A stretch of DNA of 64,000 nt from an uncultured Christensenellaceae bacterium (GCA_944383895.1 CALWRH010000005.1:62001-126000), one strand, 5' to 3'. Numbered from the stretch's first letter, positions 7,397 through 15,657 are shown. Numbers and translations are program-made. The notes: generated by a model from the sequence alone, not told the origin.

Positions 7397-10066
7397 ATGA
7401 CAAAATATGTCTATTTGTTCAAAGAAGCCGACGGCGACAATAAGGCGTTGTTTGGCGGAAAAGGTGCAAATCTGGCTAAGATGACGAGTTGGGGCATGCC
7501 CGTTCCGGAAGGCTTCACCATCACTACGGAGGCTTGTACCAAATATTACGACGACGGCGAGATGATATCCGACGACATCATAGATCAGATTTTCGACGCG
7601 CTCGCTAAAGTCGAGAAAGAGGCCGGCAAGAAGTTCGGCGATGAGGAAAACCCGTTCCTCGTATCCGTGCGTTCGGGCGCAAGAGCGTCTATGCCCGGTA
7701 TGATGGATACTATCCTCAACCTCGGTCTTAACGACGTTTCCGTCAAGGGACTTGCAAGAAAGACCGGCAATCCGCGTTTCGCTTACGACTGCTACCGCAG
7801 ATTTATACAGATGTTCTCGGACGTTGTTATGGGTTCTCCCAAGAGCTCTTTCGAGAAGATCATCGACGAACTCAAGCACGAAAAAGGCGTAGTTCAGGAT
7901 ACGGAGCTCACCGCAGAAGATCTGCAGGAGCTTATCGCAAAATTCAAGAGATTCTATAAAGAAGATCAGGGCGACGATTTCCCGCAGGATCCTAAAGTCC
8001 AGCTTATCGAGGCTGTCAAAGCAGTCTTCCGCAGCTGGAACAACCCGCGCGCTATCGTATACCGCCGCATGAACGACATCCCCGGCAGCTGGGGTACCGC
8101 AGTAAACGTTCAGTCGATGGTATTCGGCAACATGGGCGACACTTCCGGTACAGGCGTTGCGTTCACCCGTGACCCGTCCACCGGCGAGAAGAAACTGTAC
8201 GGCGAATATCTTATGAACGCTCAGGGCGAAGACGTCGTTGCAGGTATCCGTACCCCGATGAAGATCGACCAGCTCAAGGAAACCAACAAGAAGGTATACG
8301 ATCAGTTCGTAGCTATCGCAAACCGCCTCGAGCAGGAAAACAGGGATATGCAGGATATGGAGTTCACCATCGAACAAGGCAAGCTCTATATGCTCCAGAC
8401 GAGAAACGGCAAGAGAACCGCGAGAGCGGCTATCAAGATCGCTTGCGACCTCGTCGACGAAGGCATGATCACCAAGCAGGAAGCTCTTCTCAAAATCGAG
8501 CCCAAGCAGCTCGACTCGCTCCTGCACCCGACCTTCGATCCCGCTACTCTCAAGAAAGTCAAAGAGATCTCCAGCGGTCTTCCGGCATCTCCGGGCGCTG
8601 CCTGCGGCAAGATAGCGTTCAGCGCAGAAGAGGCTGTCGAAAGAGCTAAGAACGGCGAAAAAGTCGTACTCGTAAGACTCGAGACTTCTCCCGAAGATAT
8701 CGAAGGTATGTATGCGGCTGAAGGTGTTCTGACTGCAAGAGGAGGCATGACCTCTCACGCGGCAGTCGTTGCAAGAGGCATGGGTGCGTGCTGCGTTGCA
8801 GGTTGCCCCGACCTCAAGATAGACGAAGAAAACAAGATCCTCTATATCTGCGGCAAGAAGTTCACGACCGAGGATTACCTCTCTCTGGACGGCTCCACAG
8901 GTAAGATATATGCAGAAGAGCTGCCGACTCAGCAGGCAAGCGTTACCGGCGATTTCGCAAAGATCATGGATTGGGCAGATCTCAACCGCGCTTTGCAGGT
9001 ACGCACCAACGCCGACACCCCGCACGACGCAGAAGTAGCTGTCGGATTCGGCGCAGAAGGTATCGGCCTTTGCCGTACCGAGCATATGTTCTTCGCTGAA
9101 GACAGAATCCCCGCAGTCAGAGAGATGATCGTTTCCAAGACTGAAACCGAAAGAAGAAGAGCTCTCGACAAACTCCTGCCGATGCAGAGAAGCGACTTTG
9201 AAGGTCTTTACAAGGCTCTCAAGGGCAGACCCGTTACCATCCGTTTCCTGGATCCGCCGCTCCACGAGTTCGTTCCGCATAAGGACGAGGAGATCGCAGA
9301 TCTCGCTAAGACAATGGGTCTTACTTTCGAAGAGCTCAAGCAGACGGTCGAAAATCTGCACGAGTTCAACCCGATGATGGGACACAGAGGCTGCCGTCTC
9401 AGCGTTACCTATCCCGAGATCGCAGAAATGCAGACCAGAGCGGTCATCGAGGCTGCTATCAACGTCAGCAAGAGCGAAGGTTTCAGCGTTATCCCCGAGA
9501 TAATGATTCCGCTCGTAGGCGACGTAAAAGAGCTCAAGTACGTCAAGGACGTAGTCGTAGCTACCGCAGAGAAAGTCCTCAAAGAGAACAACACCGCTAT
9601 GGAATATCATATCGGTACGATGATCGAGATCCCGAGAGCGGCTCTTACCGCTGACGAGATCGCTAAAGAGGCTGAATTCTTCTCCTTCGGTACCAACGAC
9701 CTCACGCAGATGACTTACGGTTTCTCGAGAGACGACGCAGGCAAGTTCCTCAACGACTACTATGCTAAGAAGATCTTCGAGTCCGATCCGTTTGCTAAGC
9801 TCGACCAGGTAGGCGTAGGCAGACTCATGCAGATAGCTATCGCAGGCGGCAAGAAGACCAGACCCGACATCAAACTCGGTATCTGCGGCGAACACGGCGG
9901 CGATCCGTCGACCATAGAGTTCTGCCACAACATCGGTCTTACCTATGTATCCTGCTCGCCGTTCCGCGTACCTATCGCAAGACTTGCGGCTGCTCAGGCT
10001 AACATCCTCAATCCGAGAGTAAAGAAGACCAAGGCAGACGGCACCAGATACGTCGAAGAAAACTGA
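7397..10066 (+). CDS. ppdK: Pyruvate, phosphate dikinase
   Basis: Interconverts pyruvate, ATP and phosphate with phosphoenolpyruvate, AMP and pyrophosphate; in anaerobes it often works in glycolysis with pyrophosphate. The N-terminal nucleotide-binding domain starts FGGKGANLAKM; the swivelling phosphohistidine motif GGMTSHAAVVARG has His454; the C-terminal PEP-binding TIM barrel contains GLCRTEHMFF and GICGEHGGDPSTI. 889 residues is normal. ATG 7397 is chosen for the perfect CAGGAGG site; an in-frame ATG at 7328 lies in the promoter region. Codon use is strongly biased towards GCA, CTC, AAG and ATC, indicating high expression. Confidence 0.98.
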   Translation: MTKYVYLFKEADGDNKALFGGKGANLAKMTSWGMPVPEGFTITTEACTKYYDDGEMISDDIIDQIFDALAKVEKEAGKKFGDEENPFLVSVRSGARASMPGMMDTILNLGLNDVSVKGLARKTGNPRFAYDCYRRFIQMFSDVVMGSPKSSFEKIIDELKHEKGVVQDTELTAEDLQELIAKFKRFYKEDQGDDFPQDPKVQLIEAVKAVFRSWNNPRAIVYRRMNDIPGSWGTAVNVQSMVFGNMGDTSGTGVAFTRDPSTGEKKLYGEYLMNAQGEDVVAGIRTPMKIDQLKETNKKVYDQFVAIANRLEQENRDMQDMEFTIEQGKLYMLQTRNGKRTARAAIKIACDLVDEGMITKQEALLKIEPKQLDSLLHPTFDPATLKKVKEISSGLPASPGAACGKIAFSAEEAVERAKNGEKVVLVRLETSPEDIEGMYAAEGVLTARGGMTSHAAVVARGMGACCVAGCPDLKIDEENKILYICGKKFTTEDYLSLDGSTGKIYAEELPTQQASVTGDFAKIMDWADLNRALQVRTNADTPHDAEVAVGFGAEGIGLCRTEHMFFAEDRIPAVREMIVSKTETERRRALDKLLPMQRSDFEGLYKALKGRPVTIRFLDPPLHEFVPHKDEEIADLAKTMGLTFEELKQTVENLHEFNPMMGHRGCRLSVTYPEIAEMQTRAVIEAAINVSKSEGFSVIPEIMIPLVGDVKELKYVKDVVVATAEKVLKENNTAMEYHIGTMIEIPRAALTADEIAKEAEFFSFGTNDLTQMTYGFSRDDAGKFLNDYYAKKIFESDPFAKLDQVGVGRLMQIAIAGGKKTRPDIKLGICGEHGGDPSTIEFCHNIGLTYVSCSPFRVPIARLAAAQANILNPRVKKTKADGTRYVEEN

Positions 10067-10085
10067 TTCAGAACAAATAGAAACA

Positions 10086-10118
10086 AAACCGCTATCCGAA
10101 AGGGTAGCGGTTTTTTGC
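10086..10118 (+). terminator. Terminator after ppdK
   Basis: AAACCGCTATCC / GGGTAGCGGTTT stem (one G-T pair) with GAAA loop, followed by T6. Confidence 0.93.
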
Positions 10119-10304
10119 TTTACGGCACAGGGATGAAACTGTGTATTTTAATATTGTATACAGTATCGCGTAATAAACAAGTATTGTTATCTGAGATATA
10201 AATACAATGATCAGAAGAAAGCATTTTTTTGCAAGCATATTTACGCTAAGAAAAAAATGATTGATTTTCAAATAAAATGAGGAAATAAAAGCGCGTTAAA
10301 AATA

Positions 10305-10320
10305 TGAACAAATGTTTGCA
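10305..10320 (+). promoter_or_regulatory. LexA/SOS box at dinB
   Basis: TGAACAAATGTTTGCA contains GAAC-N4-GTTT, close to the Bacillota LexA (DinR) consensus CGAAC-N4-GTTCG. It overlaps the -35 hexamer of the dinB promoter, the expected position for repression. No lexA gene is in the window. Confidence 0.7.
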
Positions 10321-10344
10321 ATTTTATGTTGTATATAGTATCAT
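10316..10344 (+). promoter_or_regulatory. dinB promoter, apparently leaderless
   Basis: TTGCAA (10316-10321), exactly 17 nt, TATCAT (10339-10344). Only 6 nt separate the -10 from the dinB ATG and no Shine-Dalgarno sequence exists, so transcription should begin at or next to the A of the start codon. Confidence 0.65.
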
Positions 10345-10350
10345 ATAGAT

Positions 10351-11577
10351 ATGAAGACGATTTTGCATTGCGATGCCAATAACTTTTACGCGTCGGTAGA
10401 GTGCTATCTCAATCCCGCTCTCAAAGGCAAGTACGTCGCCGTTTCGGGCAATCCCGAAAAGCGGCACGGCATCATACTTGCAAAAAACCAGCTTGCCAAG
10501 GGGTGCGGAGTAAAGACGGGAGAAACGATATGGCAGGCAAGGCAGAAGTGTCCCGATCTCATATGCGTGCCGCCGCATTTCGACACTTACGTTGAATTCA
10601 GCAACCGCATTTTCGATATATATTCTCAATACACCGACAGGGTAGAGCCTTTCGGTATAGACGAGTGCTGGCTCGACGTTACGGGTTCTAAAAGACTGTT
10701 CGGTGACGGCAGGACGATAGCAGATACTCTGCGCGAGAGGATAAAAAAAGATATAGGCGTTACGATATCCGTAGGCGTTTCGTTTACCAAGATCTTCGCT
10801 AAGCTCGGCAGCGATATGAAAAAGCCCGACGCGACTACCGTGATCACTCCCGAAAATTACAAAGAGCTCGTATGGAAACTCGATTGCTCGGATCTTCTTA
10901 TGATAGGACGCAAGACAGCGGAAAAATTGCGCAAAATAGGAGTTATGACTATCGGAGATCTCGCAAATACCGACGTTGAGGTGCTGCACAGACTTCTCGG
11001 AATAAACGGCGTAAAACTGCATGACAGCGCAAACGGCATAGAAGACGAAGAGGTAAGATACAGCTATGAAAAATATGTGCCCAAAAGCGTAGGCAATTCA
11101 ACGACGCTCCCGCAGGACGTGACCACGAGAGAGCAGCTGTCCGCGGTCGTAGTCGCACTTTGCGAAATGGTTACCACGCGCATGCGCAAATACGGATTTT
11201 ACGGGGCAGGCATAGGAGTCGGATTGAAGTTCAACGATCTTTCGCACGTCGGTAAACAGAGCGCAATGCCTCCTACCGACAACGCGATGGCTTTGAGCGA
11301 CTGCGCGATGAACCTTATCGACAAGATATACGTCTACGGCAAAGATCTGCCTGTGAGAGCGGTGTCCGTAGGCATTTTCGATCTTTCAACAGAAGGTGAA
11401 AGAAGACAGCTCAGCATCTTCGACTCTGTCGGAGAAGAAGGACACTCGCTCGGCAATGCGCTCGATAAAATACGCACTAAATACGGTTACAACTCTATTT
11501 TGTCAGCGTCCGTGCTTAAAAACGCAGTAATATGCGACGGTCTCGAAGACAGCGACTTCCTGCCGTTCAAAAAATGA
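10351..11577 (+). CDS. dinB: DNA polymerase IV (Y-family translesion polymerase)
   Basis: Error-prone translesion polymerase. Palm motifs: HCDANNFYASVE (metal-binding Asp8), the steric-gate region and GIDECWLDVT with catalytic Asp-Glu at about 105-106; fingers RHGIILAKNQLAK; thumb and little-finger domains follow (KSVGNSTTLPQD). 408 residues is typical. No ribosome-binding site precedes the ATG; the promoter geometry suggests a leaderless message. A LexA-like box overlaps the promoter, so SOS induction is likely. A C-terminal beta-clamp peptide may be QLSIFD at about 352, an inference from the usual QLxLF pattern. Confidence 0.96.
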   Translation: MKTILHCDANNFYASVECYLNPALKGKYVAVSGNPEKRHGIILAKNQLAKGCGVKTGETIWQARQKCPDLICVPPHFDTYVEFSNRIFDIYSQYTDRVEPFGIDECWLDVTGSKRLFGDGRTIADTLRERIKKDIGVTISVGVSFTKIFAKLGSDMKKPDATTVITPENYKELVWKLDCSDLLMIGRKTAEKLRKIGVMTIGDLANTDVEVLHRLLGINGVKLHDSANGIEDEEVRYSYEKYVPKSVGNSTTLPQDVTTREQLSAVVVALCEMVTTRMRKYGFYGAGIGVGLKFNDLSHVGKQSAMPPTDNAMALSDCAMNLIDKIYVYGKDLPVRAVSVGIFDLSTEGERRQLSIFDSVGEEGHSLGNALDKIRTKYGYNSILSASVLKNAVICDGLEDSDFLPFKK

Positions 11578-11651
11578 TATAAAAGTGGTTTCGTAGTTTT
11601 GAGTCAAGAGGGATTGTCTGCGGACAGCCGTTATACAAAGTTTCAAATCAA

Positions 11652-11683
11652 TTGTAAACCAATTGCATTATTTTAGTTTACAA
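11652..11683 (+). promoter_or_regulatory. BirA (biotin repressor) operator
   Basis: TTGTAAAC (11652-11659), 16 nt, GTTTACAA (11676-11683): a perfect inverted repeat identical in form to known BirA operators. It overlaps the -35 hexamer TTTACA (11677-11682) of the promoter for the BioY-BioB gene. Confidence 0.87.
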
Positions 11684-11705
11684 TCGTTTTTATATGTGCT
11701 ATGAT
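11677..11705 (+). promoter_or_regulatory. Promoter of the bioY-bioB fusion gene
   Basis: TTTACA (11677-11682), 17 nt, TATGAT (11700-11705). The ribosome-binding site GGAG (11713-11716) and ATG 11724 follow. The right arm of the BirA operator covers the -35. Confidence 0.6.
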
Positions 11706-11723
11706 TTTTTGCGGAGAAAAGTT

Positions 11724-13268
11724 ATGGCAAAATTACGTTTACAATCAAAAGAAAGACTCAAAAAACTAATGCTCACCGCGATGTTCACCGCGCTCATCAC
11801 GGTCGGAGCTTTTATCAAGATCCCTATTATGACCGTACCGTTTACGATGCAGTTTCTGTTCACGAATCTGGCAGGCATACTTCTCGGCGTAAAATACGGT
11901 ACGCTGTCGCTCGTTCTTTACCTTGTGCTGGGACTTGCAGGAGTACCTATCTTTACCGCGGGAGGCGGTATAGGATACGTCTTGCAGCCTACGTTCGGAT
12001 ATCTGATAGGCTTTACTGTCGGAGCGTTTGTTTCTGCGCTTATATGTTCAAAAGGCAGATATTCTTACGCAAGACTCGTGATCGCAGGCGTCGCAAATCT
12101 TATCATCGTCTACGCTTTGGGCATGTTGTATTTCGATCTGCTGATGAGGTTTTATTTCGGCTCGCCAAAAGACGGTGGCTGGATATTTGTCAATCTGTGT
12201 CTGATATTCCTTCCTATGGATACGGTATGGTGCGTGGTTTCGGCTTTGATCGCCAAGCGAATACTTCCCGTACTCAATAAAAACGATCCCGCAAAAATGC
12301 TCAGGATAAGCACGGTATACGAGCTGAAATGCAAAGTGCTAAGCGGCGGAAAGATAACAGAAAAAGAGGCGAGAAGGCTTAAATACGTTTCGCTCGGAGC
12401 GTTGTGTTCAGCAGCCGACGAGATAAGAAAGAGATTCATGCAAGACAGATTCGATCTTTGCAGTATAGTAAACGCAAAGAGCGGAGGTTGCGGAGAGGAC
12501 TGCAAGTTCTGCGGACAGGCGGCTTGTTACGGATGTAAAGAAAAGGGCGATTTGATAAGCAAAGAAGAGTATGACAAAGCGTATGCCGCTGCGGAGGCTG
12601 ACGGTCTTAACGCTATAAGCGCGGTAACGGCGGGACGTGCTTTGTCAGAAAAAGAAATCGGAACTATGGCAGAGATGTACCGCGCTCATGACGGAGGTAA
12701 AACTGAAAGATGCGCATCGCACGGACTGATCGACGAAAAGCGTCTTTCCATGCTGAAAGAAAGCGGAGTAACGCGCATACACAACAATCTCGAAACGTGT
12801 GCCGAATATTTCCCCAAAGTGTGCACTACGCACACGCACGCCCAAAAACTCGAAACAGTAAAAGCTGCGAAAAAGCTCGGTTTCAAGGTGTGCTGCGGCG
12901 GAATAATAGGTATAGGTGAGAGCATGAACGACAGGATAAAACTCGCTCTCGAGATAAGAAACGAAGACGTTTTCTCTGTGCCCGTAAACGTGCTTATACC
13001 TAAAAAAGGCACTCCTTACGAAAAGACGAAACCTTTGTCCTACGACGAGATAAAGAGAACGATAGCTGTTTTCAGATTTATAATGCCCGATACGTTTATA
13101 AGACCTGCGGCAGGCAGAAGAGAATTGCCCGATAGCGGCAGACAGCTGTTCAGATGCGGAGCAAACGCAGCTATCACGGGCGATTTCCTTACGACGGAAG
13201 GTGTACAGACGGATAAGGACATAGATATGATAAAAAATCTCGGTTTTGAAACGGGGCAGGAAAAATAA
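11724..13268 (+). CDS. bioYB: BioY-BioB fusion: biotin/dethiobiotin ECF transporter S component fused to biotin synthase
   Basis: One uninterrupted 514-residue frame. Residues 1 to about 190 are a BioY membrane S component (KIPIMTVPFTMQFLFTNLAGI, GLAGVPIFTAGGGIGYVLQPTFGYLIGF, about six transmembrane helices). A charged linker of about 25-30 residues follows, then BioB, the radical-SAM enzyme that inserts sulfur into dethiobiotin. The [4Fe-4S] motif is Cys256-x3-Cys260-x2-Cys263. By comparison with E. coli BioB, auxiliary-cluster ligands correspond to Ser299 (Cys97 in E. coli), Cys330, Cys390 and Arg460; extra cysteines occur in CYGC, LETC and KVC. ATG 11724 has GGAG 7 nt upstream. A BirA operator precedes the gene, supporting a biotin role. 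No bioA, bioD, bioF or ECF energising subunits are in the window. Confidence 0.9.
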   Translation: MAKLRLQSKERLKKLMLTAMFTALITVGAFIKIPIMTVPFTMQFLFTNLAGILLGVKYGTLSLVLYLVLGLAGVPIFTAGGGIGYVLQPTFGYLIGFTVGAFVSALICSKGRYSYARLVIAGVANLIIVYALGMLYFDLLMRFYFGSPKDGGWIFVNLCLIFLPMDTVWCVVSALIAKRILPVLNKNDPAKMLRISTVYELKCKVLSGGKITEKEARRLKYVSLGALCSAADEIRKRFMQDRFDLCSIVNAKSGGCGEDCKFCGQAACYGCKEKGDLISKEEYDKAYAAAEADGLNAISAVTAGRALSEKEIGTMAEMYRAHDGGKTERCASHGLIDEKRLSMLKESGVTRIHNNLETCAEYFPKVCTTHTHAQKLETVKAAKKLGFKVCCGGIIGIGESMNDRIKLALEIRNEDVFSVPVNVLIPKKGTPYEKTKPLSYDEIKRTIAVFRFIMPDTFIRPAAGRRELPDSGRQLFRCGANAAITGDFLTTEGVQTDKDIDMIKNLGFETGQEK

Positions 13269-13284
13269 CCGTAAATTCGGATAC

Positions 13285-13308
13285 GGCGGCGGCAACGCTG
13301 CCTTTTTT
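13285..13308 (+). terminator. Terminator after bioY-bioB
   Basis: Short GC stem around GGCGGC-AAC-GCTGCC followed by T6. Moderate strength with wobble pairs. Confidence 0.6.
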
Positions 13309-13436
13309 ATTCAAGTTTGTTTTAAGGTAAATGCAAAAAATTAACTATCTTATTTACAAAATGCATAAAATATAGTATATTAATTATAATGACACGAAAT
13401 GCGCAGCGCGCATACGAAAAACAAAAGGAAGGTTAT

Positions 13437-14312
13437 ATGAATAAGATCAGAAAAGCTGTAATTCCCGCCGCCGGTTTCGGCACGAGATTTTTGCCTGCGA
13501 CTAAAGCTATCCCAAAAGAGATGCTCCCGATAGTCGATACCCCCACGTTGCAGTACGTCGTGGAAGAGGCGGTAAAGAGCGGTATCAAAGAAATACTCAT
13601 TATAATCGGCAAAAACAAAAAGTGTATAGAAGACCATTTCGACAAAGCAGTCGAACTTGAACAGATACTCGAGAGAGAGCACAAGGACGTATATCTCAAG
13701 ATAGTCAGGGATATCACCGATATGGCTCATATACATTACGTCAGACAAAAGGAGATGAACGGCAGCGGCAGCGCGGTACTCGAGGCAGAGGCGTTTATTT
13801 CGGGCGAGCCGTTTGCGGTAATGTACGGCGACGACATAGTTTACAATCCCGAAAAGCCGTGTCTGAAACAGCTTATCGACGCATACGAAACCACGGGCAA
13901 ATCAGTCATCGCTTGTCAGGAAGTACCCGAGAGCGAGACCAGCAAATACGGCATAGTCCGTCCCGGACATACAAAAGGCAGATATTCAGAAGTGCTCGAG
14001 CTCGTAGAAAAACCCAAGCCCGGCACAGCTCCTTCAAGACTTGCCAACATAGGCAGATACGTTCTCACTCCCGACATTTTCGATCTTATCAGAAAGTGCA
14101 AGCCCGCTGCCAACGGCGAGATATATCTTACCGATGCGATAGAAATGATGGCAAAGAGCACGGGCGTTTACGCTTACACGCTCGAGGGCAGACGTTACGA
14201 TGTCGGCGACAAACTCGGGTTCATAACCGCGACGATAGAGTACGCTTTAAGAGATAAAACTCTCAAGGACGGACTTGCGGATTATATCAAGAACCTCGCA
14301 AAAGATCTGTGA
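13437..14312 (+). CDS. galU: UTP-glucose-1-phosphate uridylyltransferase
   Basis: Makes UDP-glucose from UTP and glucose-1-phosphate for cell-envelope sugars. The nucleotidyltransferase signature KAVIPAAGFGTRFLPATKA is at 5-23, followed by PKEMLPIVDTPTLQYVVEEA, the FAVMYGDDI metal site and LVEKPKP. 291 residues is usual. Start ATG 13437 has AAGGAAGG upstream; an in-frame ATG at 13389 is part of a TATAAT -10 element and is rejected. No terminator is evident after the stop; AT-rich accessory DNA follows. Confidence 0.97.
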   Translation: MNKIRKAVIPAAGFGTRFLPATKAIPKEMLPIVDTPTLQYVVEEAVKSGIKEILIIIGKNKKCIEDHFDKAVELEQILEREHKDVYLKIVRDITDMAHIHYVRQKEMNGSGSAVLEAEAFISGEPFAVMYGDDIVYNPEKPCLKQLIDAYETTGKSVIACQEVPESETSKYGIVRPGHTKGRYSEVLELVEKPKPGTAPSRLANIGRYVLTPDIFDLIRKCKPAANGEIYLTDAIEMMAKSTGVYAYTLEGRRYDVGDKLGFITATIEYALRDKTLKDGLADYIKNLAKDL

Positions 14313-14444
14313 CAAAACACATAAAGCCGCTGAACGAGTTCGTTCCATAGGGATAGTAAAGTAAAATAAAAAAGGGGATAGCAAAAAGAGTGAACAGAAT
14401 AACAAAAAACAAAACGGAGAGAGTGGCAATCTATAATCCGATTT

Positions 14445-14960
14445 ATGATTTCAGGGAAGAAAGACGGCACTATTTCTGTCGGAAAACAATTTGTGAGAAC
14501 AGGGAGTAGTGTAGGCGTAACGGTCATAGTTAAGGACGAATTCTTGCAAAGAATTCAAACTGGAAATTGGACACAAGTTTTTGATTCGAATGATCAAATT
14601 AGATATTACAAAACCATTAATGATTGTTTGACTAATGATTTTTATGAAGTGGATTTCGATTCTAATCAAGAAATCGTGTCTGTCACTCATTCGGGTACCT
14701 ATATTAATGATGAACCTATATTGTCTGATGTTATGAGTTCAACCATTTCGAATAATAAATGCACTCAGTTGGATAATGTCGATTCGGATGAATTAATTAA
14801 ATATGAATCTCATAGGGTATATGTTTCATTCGGCACAGAAATTGTTCCAGTGCTTATAGAATACAACACTCTAGGTGATTCGAGTGGCAGAGTTTATCTT
14901 GATACAGTATGTACCAATTTGAACGATGGAACTCTAATTGACTATGAGGATATTTGCTGA
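14445..14960 (+). CDS. Unknown AT-rich accessory protein
   Basis: 171 residues, not recognised. No signal peptide, transmembrane segment or known motif was seen; the sequence is acidic and beta-prone (DFYEVDFDSNQEIVSVTHSG, YVSFGTEIVPVLIEYN). Codon use is much more AT-rich than the flanking genes (AAT, GAT, ATT preferred), suggesting recent acquisition. An in-frame stop lies at 14400, so ATG 14445 is the only good start. TATAAT (14432-14437) sits 7 nt before the ATG and no ribosome-binding site is seen, so this too may be leaderless, though its -35 is poor. The last codons (GTLIDYEDIC) are echoed downstream at 15406-15420. Confidence 0.6.
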   Translation: MISGKKDGTISVGKQFVRTGSSVGVTVIVKDEFLQRIQTGNWTQVFDSNDQIRYYKTINDCLTNDFYEVDFDSNQEIVSVTHSGTYINDEPILSDVMSSTISNNKCTQLDNVDSDELIKYESHRVYVSFGTEIVPVLIEYNTLGDSSGRVYLDTVCTNLNDGTLIDYEDIC

Positions 14961-14961
14961 A

Positions 14962-15393
14962 ATGGGATTTAAGCTTAGGCAAAGAAAAAAGACCATAATA
15001 TTGTTTATTATTCTCGCCATTCTTTTGTTGGTTAGTGTGCTTATGTGCTATTTTTTCATACCTCGTTCTTTAACAAGGATTGTTCCTACGGAGAGTATCG
15101 TCAGTATTTATTATGAATATGACGATCTTGATGAAGCAAAACAGGTATTATTGACAGAACAGGAACAGCAGGAGTTAAGGGATGATTTATCAAAAATGAA
15201 GTATCAACCTAAATATGGAATACCAGACAAGTCCGTTCCATATAGATGGCTATGTATATCATATTATGATGGCACTATTATAAAGATTGATGGGCGCAGA
15301 GTAAAAAAGAACAAAGATGGCATGCTAAATATATATAGGATAAATCTCATAGGTAACGGTAATTTATTTAGATTTTTTCCTAATGTAGTGTGA
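14962..15393 (+). CDS. Unknown single-pass membrane protein
   Basis: 143 residues from ATG 14962 (an in-frame ATG at 14944 would add six residues). One strong transmembrane helix follows a basic N-terminus (RQRKKTIILFIILAILLLV, about 5-30). The outer domain of about 110 residues has no recognised family (SIVSIYYEYDDLDEAKQVLL, WLCISYYDGTIIKIDGR). It overlaps or abuts the previous gene, so the pair is probably co-expressed. Composition is AT-rich like its neighbour. It could be a small sensor, an immunity-like or an envelope protein; nothing visible decides this. Confidence 0.6.
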   Translation: MGFKLRQRKKTIILFIILAILLLVSVLMCYFFIPRSLTRIVPTESIVSIYYEYDDLDEAKQVLLTEQEQQELRDDLSKMKYQPKYGIPDKSVPYRWLCISYYDGTIIKIDGRRVKKNKDGMLNIYRINLIGNGNLFRFFPNVV

Positions 15394-15429
15394 TAGTGGA
15401 GAAACCTAATTGACTACGAAGGTTGTTAT

Positions 15430-15657
15430 ATGGTAACGAGGAAAGAGGATACGCCGCAAAGACGCGCTAATCGCAAGTACGAAGAAAAGAATAAAGATAA
15501 GCGCCGAGAGCAAAGCGGCAATTTTCAAACGATGATACCGAGAGAACTTTTCGATGAAATAAACGCTTTCCTGAAAGAAAACAGAATGACAAAAGTTGAT
15601 TTCATCCGAGATGGATATGAAGCCTTAAAGCACAAATCCGATAACGAATCCAAGTAA
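15430..15657 (+). CDS. Small putative ribbon-helix-helix-like protein
   Basis: 75 residues with a very basic N-terminal half (TPQRRANRKYEEKNKDKRRE) and a C-terminal stretch (FQTMIPRELFDEINAFLKEN, then RMTKVDFIRDGYEALK) that fits the strand-helix-helix pattern of Arc/MetJ-type DNA-binding proteins common on mobile elements. GAAGG lies 7 nt before the ATG. DNA binding is an inference from this pattern only. Confidence 0.6.
   Translation: MVTRKEDTPQRRANRKYEEKNKDKRREQSGNFQTMIPRELFDEINAFLKENRMTKVDFIRDGYEALKHKSDNESK

Noticed and set aside
7304..9928. 874-codon open frame antisense to ppdK
   Set aside because: It is the mirror of a highly codon-biased gene: its residues are those expected from reversing GCA, CTC and GAC codons, and there is no ribosome-binding site or family resemblance.
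14332..14345. GAACGA-GT-TCGTTC palindrome after galU considered as a LexA box
   Set aside because: Spacing between GAAC and GTTC is six, not four, and no promoter follows at the right distance.
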